Below the pieces are notes generated by a model that worked only from the letters and a program-made list of their open reading frames with translations, was not told where the DNA came from and ran no database searches. A DNA stretch of 64,000 nt, taken from the NCBI GenBank assembly GCA_954871525.1, contig OX940862.1:11180501-11244500 (forward strand), in the 5' to 3' direction. The position numbers and the translations under genes were made by a program. The stretch is from Parietaria judaica (lineage: Eukaryota; Streptophyta; Magnoliopsida; Rosales; Urticaceae). Positions 16,843-28,761 of the stretch are shown here, piece by piece (within the stretch, counting starts at the first letter, position 1; every line of letters starts with the position of its first letter).

Positions 16843-17220
16843 AGTTACACTTATGTAACTGGAGTTACACTTTGTATATAAAGTTACAATTTCGTAATTC
16901 TAGTCATATATAATTACACTTATGTTACATATTAAGAGATTCTACATAAGAAATGGTGCAAGTTTGTAAGTCAGAGAAACGGTGTGTTTTCACTCTTTTA
17001 GCGATAAAACAAAACGATATTAAAAGTGTATTTATTATGGAATCAAATTTCAATATATTTCTTAAAATAATAATTTAATGTTTTTTCTTTATTGGACGTA
17101 ATTTGGAAGTATTAAAACAATTCTCGTAACCGAAGTTACACTATTGTAACAGAATTTACACACTTGTAACAAAAGTTACACTCTTGTAACAAAAGTTACA
17201 CTCTTGTATTGTAACTGGAG
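16843..17220. repeat. Second block of the GTAAC/GTTAC minisatellite
   Basis: The same 20-bp palindromic units resume directly after the transporter fragment. Positions about 16890-17130 are a near copy of 14128-14355, including tagcgataaaacaaaacgat and a poly-AT tail, so this block and the main array share a duplicated segment. Confidence 0.85.
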
Positions 17221-17760
17221 TTCGGCGTTCCGATCGCCGGCGTTCGGCGTGGTTGCGCGACCCTAGGGTTTCTCTGATCTTCCACTGACGTGCAATATTG
17301 GGGCTGTTTGGCTCACCCATCTGGTTGGCGATCTTCTCGTGCTTCTCTTCTATGGCTGCGAAACAAACTCAGACTTCAATTCTGCCCCAGGCTTGCGAAT
17401 CTCCAGATCCGGTGTCCGAGCCGTTTTCTTCCGCCTCTGACCTAGGGTTCCGATCGCCGTGGTGATGCGACTCAGTTCTCCGGCGATCGGTGCCGTCGCG
17501 CGACCCTAGGGCTGGTTCTCCTCCCTCTTTGCTCGATCTTGAGGGGCTGTTTGGCTGTCTTCTTCTGGCTACAATTTTGGGACTATTTGGCTTCGTTCTT
17601 TGTCGAGCGATTTTCTCAGCCATCTGTGCGAATCGATCGTCCAGGAGCTTCCTCATCATTGCTTCCATGGCGTCGATGTCTGGTCACCGGAGTGGCGACT
17701 GCCATCGCCAGAGATTCTTCCATCACGAGAGGAGGTCGGTGTGCAGAAAGTGAGAAAGGG
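17221..17760. other. GC-rich block at the right side of the Pack-MULE
   Basis: Higher GC than neighbouring sequence, with repeated words such as gaccctaggg (twice) and ggggctgtttggct (twice). The minus strand has a 99-codon open frame (17668-17369) beginning MEAMMRKLLDDRFAQMAEKI, which faintly resembles the start of retrotransposon gag proteins; I cannot confirm this. It is probably another captured piece. Confidence 0.35.
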
Positions 17761-17891
17761 AAATTAAGGTGGAAGGGTAAAGTGGGAAGATTAAGTTTAG
17801 AATAAGTAGATAATGGATTAATCAAACTTTGAGTATTTTTTTAAAAAGTTTAACCTTAAACGAGTATTATGCTAATAAGCCCTATTAATAT

Positions 17892-19670
17892 TACAATACA
17901 ATAAATTTACAGATATATAAATTAATTATGATTGCGAGGAAATCGAGTCGGGACCATACTTCTTTTGCCTCAGTATGGTCTCAAGTCTCAACCCCTAATT
18001 GTTTGATTCAAAAGTCCAATTTTTAGATGAAATTGTTCTTGATTCATGTAAAGGAAAACTTCACTCTTTATTCTTTTATTTTTTATCTTAACCTATTAAG
18101 TTTTATAATTCTAATTAATTTTTGTATATCATAAAAGAATAGTTTTAGAATTATAAAGAATAAAAAATTGTGATACATAAATGAATAACTTTTTAAGTTT
18201 CTTCACGTAAATTAATCAGTCAGTATTTGTCGTTACTCGTATGTTTTAGGCTTTCTTTAGCTGAGTGTAAGAACACAACAAATTACAAGACCACAAAATC
18301 TAAAGTAAATCGATTCAAATTTACGCATACCACGTTTAGATTCTCCTCTAATTAGTATGCTTTAATTATTATAATAAAAGGTGCTCCACACACAAAAGAT
18401 CTACTTCAGTTTTCAGATATTCATTTATAACTTAATCAAATAGAAGCTTCAAAAGAAAAGCAATTGTTAGGCGGTAACTAATGTACGATAAATCGTTCGT
18501 AAATTTAATTTACGAGCATATCGAGGATGATACGTTTCTTCAATGAGATTTTTAAATATATATATATATATATATAATTTTTTATTTTTATGAAACAAGA
18601 GTCACAAAATTAATGAGTATACAATTAAAATTTGACATGAAGACTACATAAAAATAAAAATAAAGTGAGCGGGTCCATAAAAATAAACATACAAATTAAA
18701 AGTAAAGTATATAGTTATTTTACAAGACTCACGAAAAAAATTCAAAATAGAAGTATTTATAGTAATACTTGATTTGTAACACAAGAAGATATGTACAAGT
18801 ATACCACGTATGAGGCCAAAGTATTTTTTGTCATATAGAATATTTTTGGTGATCAAATTGGTTAAAGGATTGAGTAACAACTAAAATCAAAGAATATAGG
18901 CTATTTGGTGATCAAATTGGTTAAAGGATTGATTAACAATTAAACTCAAGGAATATAGGCTATATAATTCCTAAGTAATATATCAACTCTTTAGCAAATA
19001 CGAAAGTTCTGTATGGTACGACCAAAAATAAACGTATTTTATAGTGTGATCGATACCTTATATCTATTAAAATAGTTTACTATAGTTTTTTATTAAATAA
19101 TTTTAGCCATATTTTATGACACCTTTTAGTATATATATTGCTCCAAATATATTCTAGTTGAAACTGTTAAGCAATCTGGATCACGCCGATTTTATTATAT
19201 TATTTTAATAGAAATGTGTGCCTGATCAGCTGATATAATATCAGGATGAGTATAGCGTGAGAGAATATATATAGTTTTATATTGAGATATATAATCAATC
19301 CTTACAATAATGAGATATAGCTATATATAATTTATTGCAAGTAAACTATAGTTCAAGAATTTTTGAAATTAAATTATGAGTTGAAAACTAACCATATCAC
19401 TTTCCCAAAAGTTTGAGTATAGAATTGTAACATCTTATTAATTAATCTTAAATTAGGAAAAAAATAATTTATAAAATAAATAGGATTAATTTCTTCCTTT
19501 CAAATCAAAAGTAGTGATCTTGTGATTGCTTGCAATTAATTAAGAATTATTGGTTAATATTAAGACTCTAGATAATCAAATTATTGTTGAAACTTAATTC
19601 AATATATTATTATAGTGTGTGTATATATATCATAATAACTAAAGCTTCTTCATTAACTTATTATTACACA
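17892..19670. other. AT-rich spacer upstream of the second P450
   Basis: No gene recognised. It contains a TA-dinucleotide run (18556-18576) and, at 18843-18966, a two-copy tandem duplication of about 60 bp with the core ttggtgatcaaattggttaa. The last few hundred bases should contain the P450 promoter. Confidence 0.45.
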
Positions 19671-21486
19671 ATGGGATTCTCTTTTCAATCATCACTCAAA
19701 ATCTCCATAATATTCCTCATCGCACATGTTTGCCGTTTCATTCTAACATTGACAGGTAAACTTTCACGGTCTCATGGAAAGCTACCACCGGGTCCGATGA
19801 AGCTTCCGATCATCGGAAACTTACACAACTTGATCGGATCGTCACCGCACCGAATCCTACGAGATCTTTCGCGAAGATACGGGCCTCTCATGCACCTCAA
19901 AGTGGAGCGAGCCTCCACTCTCGTTATCTCGTCTTCCGATATGGCAAGAGAGTTCACGAGAACTTGCGACCGGTCTTCCGCCCCGACGAGAAAACTTTGC
20001 ATGGTTGAGCTTCTGAACGACGAGAGGGTCCGGTCTTTCTCTAGGGTCCGAGAGAAAGAAATTCAAAACCTAGTCGAGAAGATTCGGTCCTTATCCTCGT
20101 CATCGTCTCCGATGATCAACCTCTTGGAGAGGCTTCACGAGTCGATGAATGCGATAATGTCGAGATCTGCGTTTGGCAGCGATTGGGAGAGGGATTCGGC
20201 GGCGTTGCAGTCGGGAATAAAAGACGGAAGCGATGAGGCTTTGCAAGATATTATCAACAAGCACGTGTCGAAAGTTTTTGTGAGTGAAGATCTTGTTGAT
20301 CTTCTTCTGAAAATTAAGAAGACTAACGACTTCGATGTTCCTCTAACAAACGACGATGTCAAAGATGTTCTCATGGTAAGTTCATAATAATATTATTATT
20401 CATATGATTTTAGTTTTTTTATTATTATTAATTAAAAGGGTAAGTTATTCCGTTTTATTGGTATAAATATAATATTTATACCAATATTATACCTTAATTG
20501 ACAAGAAATGACGCAATATTACCTTCATATTAAAAGGGAAGAAAAATTTGCAAGAAATTACAATTTTTATACCTTAATTGATATCGGGTATCCTTTGATA
20601 GAGAGCGTTAATAAATATTGAGAATTTAGAAAAATGTAAGAGAATGTCCATACCGACGTAGACGGAGTTATATATGGCCCAAAAGAAGCGATAATCCGCC
20701 TATTTTTTTATCAAGAAAAATTACAGAATTTTTTCCTTTCAATTTTTACCCTTCAGAACTTTCTTGTACTCTTTATAATTATATCACTTACTCTTAGCCA
20801 TGCCTCTATACATGTGCCAAAGTTTTTCTTAAAAATTAATTCTAATGGATTGTATATAATGTTAGGCAATATTTTGTGGAGGGGTTGAGAACTCAGCAAA
20901 AACAGTGGAATGGGCAATGGCTGAAATGATGAAGAATCCGAGAGTGATGCAAAAGGCGCAATCTGAAATACGACAACTTCTCCGAGGAAAAACGACAATA
21001 AACGAATCAGACACCAAAGCAATGAAGTATCTCCACATGCTCATCAACGAGACTCTCCGGCTTCACCCTCCTGTTCCCTTGTTGCTCCCCCGGGAATCCC
21101 GATGGCAATGCGTGATCGCCGAATACGATATTCCGGCGCAAACGAGCGTCGTTATCAACGCGTGGGCCATTGGGAGGGATCCCGAGCACTGGGGCCCGGA
21201 TGCCGAGTGCTTCAACCCGGAGCGGTTTGCTGAGAGATCGGTCAATTACAATTACGAAGGAGCAAACTTCGAGTACGTTCCGTTTGGGGCTGGGTCGAGA
21301 ACCTGCCCGGGAATCTCGTTTGGGTTGGCTAACGTTGAGCTTGCGCTCACGCAGCTTCTTTACCACTTCGACTGGAACCTCCCGGCCGGGACGGGACCAG
21401 AAGACGTGGACGTGAGTGAGGTCGCCGGAGCAAGCGTTGGAAGGAAACACAAGTTGCTCTTGTCGGCCGTACCATTTGCAAGTTGA
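19671..21486 (+). pseudogene. Cytochrome P450 (CYP71 clan) with internal deletions; probably non-functional
   Basis: Two exons, 19671-20375 and 20866-21486, still open end to end: 441 residues against 495 in the intact paralog at 2420-4073. The anchor, PPGP hinge, ExxR (E297-R300), PERF region (NPERF) and heme loop FGAGSRTCPG (Cys382) remain. Missing are about 30 residues after MAREF, including the C-helix WxxxR that contacts the heme, and about 20 residues in the F-G region before EDLVDLL, which shapes the substrate pocket. The I-helix reads GGVENS instead of GGTETT, losing the conserved Thr. These changes make catalysis unlikely. Splice sites look intact, so it may still be transcribed. The start at 19671 aligns the hydrophobic anchor; an upstream in-frame extension has no support. 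It could instead be annotated as an intact but atypical gene. Confidence 0.75.
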
Positions 21487-21795
21487 AGGAACACGTCGTT
21501 TTCCCATCAAATTTGTCGTAGTATAATCATGTCGTTTAGCATTTAGAATGTCGCTTATCGGGTGTAACCTCTATTATCTCTAGTGTGAAACATGACTAAT
21601 ACGTACTACAAGGTCATGTTTGGTATTTCATGAGATTTAAATGAGTTATACATATTTAATATGACTAGGGAGTCTTATGATAGAGACAACATTTAATTAA
21701 CTATTTTAAGTGATTGGTCCATCCATTGAGTAAACTAGCTAATAGTACTAATAAGTCATAACTTCTCATGTTATACACACACACATATATATATA

Positions 21796-22071
21796 GGGAA
21801 ACTTCAGTTTGTATGCCCGGTAGAACATGTGTTTTCAAAAAAGTACCCGAGTTTGTTAAATTACAAAACTATGCCCCCAACACACTTTTTGTCTTTACAT
21901 AAACAGTTTTAAACACTTTTGAACACTTTAAAATATGCTCCAAAAACTGTTAATGTATACATTAACACTTTTTGTCTTTACATAAACACTTTTGGGGCAT
22001 AGTTTTGTAATTTAATAAATTCGGGTACTTTTCTAAAAACACATGCTGTCCGGGCATACAAACTGAAGTTT

Positions 22072-22074
<3 letters not shown>
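21796..22074. mobile_element. MITE with roughly 80-bp near-perfect terminal inverted repeats
   Basis: The left end GGGAAACTTCAGTTTGTATG continues through agtacccgag and acaaaactatgcccc; the right end is its reverse complement with few mismatches. It is embedded in TA-repeats on both sides (tatatatata), so a 9-bp target duplication is consistent but cannot be proved in such simple sequence. GGG...CCC ends and long arms suggest a MULE-derived MITE. No coding content. Confidence 0.8.
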
Positions 22075-22119
<45 letters not shown>

Positions 22120-22191
22120 ACCCATGAATGCACGTTGTCTCTGGACCACACTCAAAGAAGAATCAAGAAGACAAAAGATTAATTAGAATGT

Positions 22192-22402
22192 GGGATATTT
22201 GCGAGGAAAGTACCACAAAGTACATTTTTCACGTGGTATATATTAAATTACATTTGTTGTAACAAAAGTTTAAGAAAAAAAAAAGTCATGTCGAAAGATC
22301 TAAATTTTATTTTATCACGACAAAAGGTCCAAAAAAGGTCTTGCAGTAAGTTTCAAAGTTTGTATCAAGAAAAACTTTATGGTACTTTGCCGGAAATATC
22401 CC
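22192..22402. mobile_element. MITE-like inverted-repeat element
   Basis: The left end GGGATATTTGCGAGGAAAGT (then accacaaagt) and the reverse complement of the right end GGGATATTTCCGGCAAAGTA (then ccataaagt) match well. Flanking target duplications are not evident. It lies between the P450 copy and the 3' end of the MFS gene. Confidence 0.6.
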
Positions 22403-22856
22403 TTATTATTAACAGAAAACAATAGACTTTTTTGGCTAATCAAAGATCAATTATGCATGCAAATTGACTAGTCAAGCCATGCTTAATATAATTTTGAAAC
22501 TCAAATAGTCTTTGCTCTTACGTACTTATCCATGATTCATGTAATTCTAATCTACCTCATGCAATTAGTATTAATTACACTCTAAGAAACCGAAATTCCG
22601 GTTTAAAAAAAATATTCTGGATTTAGGTTGTCAATGAATTTCAATAATTATTATTAAAATCGGAATGCCGTCACTAAAAACTTATTTTCTTGTAGCGCAT
22701 GCAAAAATTTCAGAAGAAACAAATAAATACAAAACAAGGCGTACATATGTTGAAAATCCAAGTATGAACACTGTATAAAAGCTGTAATTTGCATTCGTTT
22801 TGTAAATTGAGATCATATCATAATTGTTTGAGAGTTATTAATCTAACATATTCTCA

Positions 22857-25790
22857 TTAAATCTCCTTCGTTTGGGAAGGTCTAATTCCGTTCTCCGCTA
22901 AAGCCATCTCCGCTTCGTTGGCCTTCGCCAAATCCCGGAACTTCTTGTAAATGTCGCTCTGGTAAAACTTCTTTGTCCGCATGACGAGCACGAGCGAGAC
23001 ACAAGCCCCGAAGAACGTTGCGGCAGCGATGATGATAAACGACAACTGAAAGCACTTGACGCCGACGCATTTCAACTGCTCGTCTGCTTGCCTCGTGAGC
23101 CCCTTGAGCGCCATTTGCTTTAGCCCCTCCTTGTCGTAGAGATGCCCTGTCAGCCTCACGTTGAGCGCGTATAGCCCGATCGGGCTCGCCACGGCCCCGA
23201 AGTTATAAAGCGTGGCGTAGTACTTGAGGCCGAAGAGCTCGGAGATGATGGCAAAGAGGAGGGGCCATTGAGCACCGAAGCAAAAGCCGATAATTATCGA
23301 GGCTATATAGAGCCCGCTCGGGACGTTGAAGGCGATCAAGATGTGGCCCACGCACGAGAGGAACATAATTAGGGTCAGCATGAGCGGGCGGGGGAATTTG
23401 TAGCGGACAAGGACGATCTCCGACACGAAGCCGGCGACCACTCGGCCGAGGTAGTTCCAGATGCTAACGAGGGAGACAAAGGTGCTTATGCTCCGCTTCG
23501 GGTAGCCGAGGGAGCTGCCGATTTGGCTGAGATTGTCGATAGCCGTCAGCGTCCCACCGACACCGCAGATGCACGCAAAGAAGAGGACGAGCATGTCGAC
23601 ACTGAAGAGTGCTTGCAGGATGGTGAAGTCCTCTCCTCTCTTCGGTGGCTGGAACACCGTCGTCCAACACGACCGCTCGGGGGTGACATCAGGAGTGACA
23701 TCAGCCGACACTGGAGCCAAGGGCTCGGGATCACGGGCGACGGTCCCACTACAAAAAAGCAGGGTATTAGAGACTAATTACACAGAACTCCGAAGAAGTC
23801 CTTACTATACATACTTTAGTCACTAATATTACTCACCTTTCTTGTACTGCGGCGAGGTTCTTGGCCTGTTTGATCTTGAGCTCTTCAATGACGACGATGG
23901 CGATGGGGAGGAGGAGGAGGAAGACGACCATGGCAGCGCTCGAGACGTACTCGGGCCGGGAAAAGTGGGCCTGCTTCTGGGCGATGATCATGATCATGAG
24001 GAAGCCGGCAAGGCCGAGGGAGATGTAGAGGAGGTTGTAGAAGACGCGGAGCTCGTTGGGCTGGCGGATGACCTTCATGTACCGGATGGTGCGGAGGAAG
24101 AAGAAAGAGATGGCTGCCGGGAGCCATCCGATGAGGAGGATGAGGGCCTTGCTGTCGTCGCCGCCGTAGATGGCAAAGTAGAGTTGCGTGATGATGGCGC
24201 CACTCAGCCCCACGTAGCCCTTCAGCAGCCCCAACACCACTCCCCGGCTCTCCGGGAAGTTCTTCACGCACGTCACCAACGATCCTGTCGATCAACATTG
24301 CGCGACAACTCAGTATACCGTTATAATTTTCGTAAAATCGGTTGAAACTTGTTAAGGATCCGACGTTGAAAAAATAAAAAATATTGACTTACATATTGTT
24401 CATACAGTTTATACTTCATAAAATTACGAGTTACTTCTCTTATTTTTCATCGCCAATAAAATTTTAAAATGAAAATCCGTAATCATTAACAAAATTTAGT
24501 CCTTTTTTGTCAGTAAAATAAATTATAAAATTTATATTTGGGGATTATTTTTGTTTAGAGATTTGGACTACTTGGACCGCCTAGACAGTGAGAACAACTT
24601 GGGAAAATCAATTAAGAATTTGTTTTCGACTTTATTTAATGACGATTTTTTATTAAGATTAAGAAGAAAGCGCCATAAAGTATAAGACATAGAAATTGAT
24701 ATGATTATTAATTGACATCAATATCTACGGATAGAAGAAAACAATAGATAATAACGGAGTTAATGTTGATTTTATTAAATATTGTATCTTCTTTTTTCCC
24801 CTTCTTCGAAGTGTACAAAATAGTGTCAATTTTGACTACTATATGAGACAAAATTGTCATTGGCCAAAAAAAAAAAAAACAAGAGTATATATATATATAT
24901 ATAAATCGAAACCAGAAACTCTATTTTAAATTAAGGTACAATATTTTGTATATATATATATATGTTCTCGTTTATTGCGAGAAATATTGATTAGTATTTA
25001 CTATTTACTATTTAGTATTGCCATTATCAACTTCGATGAAGATAAATTAATAAGATAATAGAAAGAAAAAAATTGTGCACGATGTTCAATAGATAGAGCA
25101 ATTCGGACGGTCGATAAATAAATAAATAAAAATTAATTAAATTATTTTCTTAAAAAGAAATATATTCACACTCATCTATCATCGTAATCAATACGATGAG
25201 CCAAAACCAGCACGATTCAAAAGAAACCTCTAACAAACACCCCAAAATTAACATGATCCAAAACAATACTCAACTCTAAAACAAAACAAAAGATAGATAT
25301 ATTGAGGCAATATATAGTATATTTAATGATAAAAAAATATTTTAATAAATTTGAGACTGAGTCACAAACCGGTATTAGCGAACGATTGCGAGTTTGCTCC
25401 GATGCAGATGTAGAGGCACATGTGCCACACCTTGGGCGTGGCGATGCGCTTGGTGACGGCGAGCCATATCATGAAGTAGCCGAAGAAGTTGAGCACGGCC
25501 CCGACCGAGAGCACCACCCACGGCGGTGTCACCTCGTTGAGCAGCCCCGCCAGGATCCCTACGTTCGACCCCAAGTCCTTGAAGAAACTCAGGAGGTTCA
25601 GCGTCGTCTGGTCATACCCCAAGACGTCCTTTATGTCTCCCGAGTAGAGCGCGAACATGTACGTGGCCCCCGCAGCCGCCATCACCAGCAGCGACGCGAA
25701 CACCACGAACCACCGGCTCGCTATCACCTGCACCGGGAAGGCCATCGACCCCCCGCCCGGGGCCGCGCTTCCCACTCCGGCAACTACCAT
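22857..25790 (-). CDS. Nodulin-like/NFD4-type major facilitator superfamily transporter
   Basis: Three exons: 25790-25370, 24284-23837, 23748-22857; 586 residues. The N-terminal half is the plant-specific Nodulin-like domain (PF06813): [20 protein letters not shown], then [20 protein letters not shown] and a run of hydrophobic helices. The C-terminal half is an MFS domain, including [36 protein letters not shown] and [20 protein letters not shown]. About twelve transmembrane segments are expected, with a hydrophilic central loop around the exon 2/3 junction ([11 protein letters not shown]). Relatives are plasma-membrane or tonoplast proteins with poorly known substrates; monocarboxylate-like transport has been proposed, but nothing here shows the cargo. 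The start is the first ATG with good family alignment. A 70-bp AG/CT run lies about 170 bp upstream, in the leader or promoter. A separate paralog's exon 1 is captured in the Pack-MULE at 16696. Confidence 0.92.
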
Positions 25791-25958
25791 CTTTGCTATA
25801 TCCTCTTAATAGGGTTTGGCCTTTATATGTAGAGATATAGTACGTGTGCGTGTGTAGATTGAAAAGGCACTGTCTTTCTTTGTGTAAAATGTGGTGTGTT
25901 CTTTATATAGAGGAATGAGAAATAGGAAAACACAACTGGACTTTGGAGTTGACTTGAT

Positions 25959-25960
<2 letters not shown>

Positions 25961-26031
<71 letters not shown>
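25961..26031. repeat. (AG)n microsatellite, about 35 units, upstream of the MFS transporter
   Basis: An uninterrupted AG run; on the gene's sense strand it reads CT and lies about 170-240 bp upstream of the ATG. Long CT/GA tracts in plant 5' leaders and promoters can bind GAGA-binding (BBR/BPC) factors; whether this one does is inference. Confidence 0.95.
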
Positions 26032-26036
<5 letters not shown>

Positions 26037-26039
26037 GGA

Positions 26040-28550
26040 TTACACAAAGAACGTGGAACGGAGTAGATTAAAGAGTGGTATAATAATTTGCGTGATCTTG
26101 AGCTCTAATTTCAAGGGTTAACTTGGAATATTATTATATTTAATATATTAATTTGTTTTATATATACTACGTGTGACCAAGACTTATACGTATCTTTCGA
26201 AACTTTTCTTGTATTATATATTATTGTGTATATATATATGATATATCGTCTCGTATTTTGAGATACTATTTTCATGGAAGTCAATAGTCACAGATATCTT
26301 AGGATTTATCTGAATGAAATGGATACCATGTTTAGATATTTAATTATTTAAAATTTACATCCAAGTTATGGGCAGACATATTGATATCTCAATCGTGCCG
26401 ATTTGTATTAAACTAACATTTAAATACTAAAAAAATAAATATATAGAAACAGATTAATAAGTTGTGAGTTGTATAAATTTCAACTCTTTATATTAGAATA
26501 ATCTTTCACCTGATATTATATTAATCCAAAATTTTGATTTTGTAAGGGGATTATTTCCATATATACATTTTAACAAAAATATTATGAAATTTCCGTATTT
26601 TGATCAAGCAAATAACACTAGTTAATAATTATCTATTATAATATGATACATCCAATAATGAATAAATGGTTTTAATTGACCATAATACATTACAAGTTAC
26701 AAGGAAGCAAGTGTTGATAACATGATTTTAGGGTTATTTGGTCGTCAAAATCTAGAAATTACAAGTTGATAAGTATCCATGTGAAAAGGATTTTCTTGAT
26801 ACTCTTTTTTAATTTAATTATTTCATTTATATACTCTAGATTCAGTGCTCCTTATTTATGTTTATATAGGCAAGTTGAGAAAAAGAGATCCCTAGAAAGC
26901 AGGCAACACAAATATTGAAATTATTTCTTGATCCTTTATCTTTTCTTTTTTTAAATTTGATCAAATATTAACTTGTATATTGTATATATTTATGTAGCAT
27001 CTATAGTTTGGTGGTTGCTTACTGTTTTAGATAATATCGTCATAAAGTTCCCAAATTAACCCAAACATTCTTCCTAATTTGGCTCTCTCTAGATAATTAT
27101 CACAATAGTATGTTCACAAACACATTAATTTGTACACTTTTAGTAGTTCTTAATTAGTTTAGCTAAGCGTTTGATAAAATGAAAAGTCCATAAGGAGTCC
27201 TTAAGTTCCTATAAATGGCTCCAAATTCTACTGAAAAATTCTATATGCTTAGGCCACAGTTATTATTATTCATAATTTGGAAGGTTGTATTGAAAACTTA
27301 TCAATTTTCTTTTATTTTACATATAATTGAATACTACGATAGCGGACATTTCCATCCCGTATTTTTGCTAAGCGCGGGCAACCTGCGTTTGGATGAACAT
27401 TGACACAAGATGCGGGCCCTGATAATGGGATTTTGTTATTCTTTATTTGTTGTTGTTAGTTTTTGTCTTTTAACTTCTATTTCAGATAATTATTGGGATA
27501 CAAGAAAAAAAAACGGGCAGATTTGCCTACCTGTCTTTTTTGAGGGGGTAGGTGCATGCTACCCGAGAGCAACCACGGGTTAGACGAGCATGTTCGACGC
27601 CGGTCGGACCTTTTCACTAGTTCTATATGTAAGTAAGAATTGTCACTAATAAGCTAGTTTTCAAATTTATTTCCTCTAGTTAGATGGAGTATTTTTTTTG
27701 CCTAAAACATGAACTCTTTCTTCTTACTTTTCCGAAAATTTGTATCTCGAAGAGAAGATGATCTTATTCTATATATTGATAACAAAAAAATGTAGTGATT
27801 ACTTGACCTTTACTATTAGTGTGTGGAATGCTTTGGTCAAAATAAACCTTATATGTATTAATATAAACATATATCATTATATAACATGTATTTTGAAGAG
27901 TACAATATTTGCAAATTATATAATGGATTATGTATACTTATGCCGACAAGAAAATAATAAGATGCTGAAAATAAGTGTAAGATGGTTGCGAGTAGAGTAG
28001 TCCAAGCATGAACAAGTTGGTGATGATATTACAAGAGCATGTCAATTTATGTAGTATTGTTGACTATTATACTATTGACTTCTTAGGCCCACGTGACATT
28101 GACAACAAAGGAAAATAATAAAAGTATCGATAGGGATTTGAGAAGGACATTTTCAATATTTGTGGGAATAAAATCATATTTAATAATGCATATAAGCGTG
28201 AGAAAAATAAAAATAAAAAGCTCTAAAAAAATACTATACGTATTTAATGAACATATTTCGCTCCTTAATGGATTTTCCAACGTAGAGACAATAATGATGA
28301 AAAGCATGTTATATCATGAGGGTTGTAATGATTTTGATGCTAAATATAGTTTATATGACGTGGTGTTGATGTAGATGTATAACTTAAAATTGTGTATAAA
28401 ATAAATTAATAACATCGTGGCAAACTTAAAATTATGTATAACATTGTGTATAACTTTTCATCTTACCTATCAATTTAACGAAGTTTTACTATAATAATAA
28501 TATAAATTTTCTAATAATATATTGAGTGTGGCTATATAAGTATATATAAA
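26040..28550. other. Gene-poor AT-rich region
   Basis: No CDS or RNA gene recognised. A small GC-richer patch at about 27350-27610 lacks features that I can name. Short reading frames (for example 27740-28000) have no recognisable protein character. Confidence 0.5.
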
Positions 28551-28558
28551 TTTATAAT

Positions 28559-28753
28559 TAGGGCCGGCCCTGAACTTGTCATTTTTAGTTAGGGCACTAG
28601 GTTATGTAAAATTTGGGCCCTCAAAGTATTTAAAAATTAAATTTTACTTATATTTAATTAAGTATACAACAATATATCTAAGAAAATTTGGGCCCTTAAA
28701 GTTTTGGGGCCCTAGGCGGGCGCTTTGTTCGCCTATAGCCAGGGCCGACCCTG
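28559..28753. mobile_element. hAT-type MITE, GGGCCGGCCC family
   Basis: Ends read TAGGGCCGGCCCTGAAC at the left and CCAGGGCCGACCCTG at the right, each nearly palindromic. Flanks are tttataat and tttataac (7 of 8 match), consistent with an 8-bp hAT target duplication. The interior repeats tttgggccct, typical of this widespread plant MITE group. The larger relative at 59688 has similar ends. Confidence 0.8.
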
Positions 28754-28761
28754 TTTATAAC

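Larger units (their letters stand above)
12361..17882. mobile_element. Non-autonomous Mutator-like element carrying gene fragments (Pack-MULE), 5.5 kb
   Basis: The two ends are inverted repeats of about 62 bp, roughly 75% identical, beginning GGGCTTTTTAGCAAAATACT at the left and GGGCTTATTAGCATAATACT at the right (reverse complement). Both are flanked by the same 9-bp direct repeat TATTAATAT (12352-12360 and 17883-17891), the hallmark of Mutator-superfamily insertion. No transposase is encoded. Inside are a tandem repeat (12490-12640), an EXO84 N-terminal fragment with likely 5' UTR (12700-12970), an unidentified exon-like block (13313-13492), a large palindromic minisatellite, an NFD4/nodulin-like exon fragment (16696-16842) and a GC-rich block (17221-17760). 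Capture of unrelated host gene pieces between MULE ends defines a Pack-MULE. Confidence 0.88.

Noticed and set aside
28093..28374. 93-codon plus-strand frame in the gene-poor region
   Set aside because: Lys/Ile-rich composition as expected of AT-rich DNA, no recognisable motif, and no splice or neighbour support.
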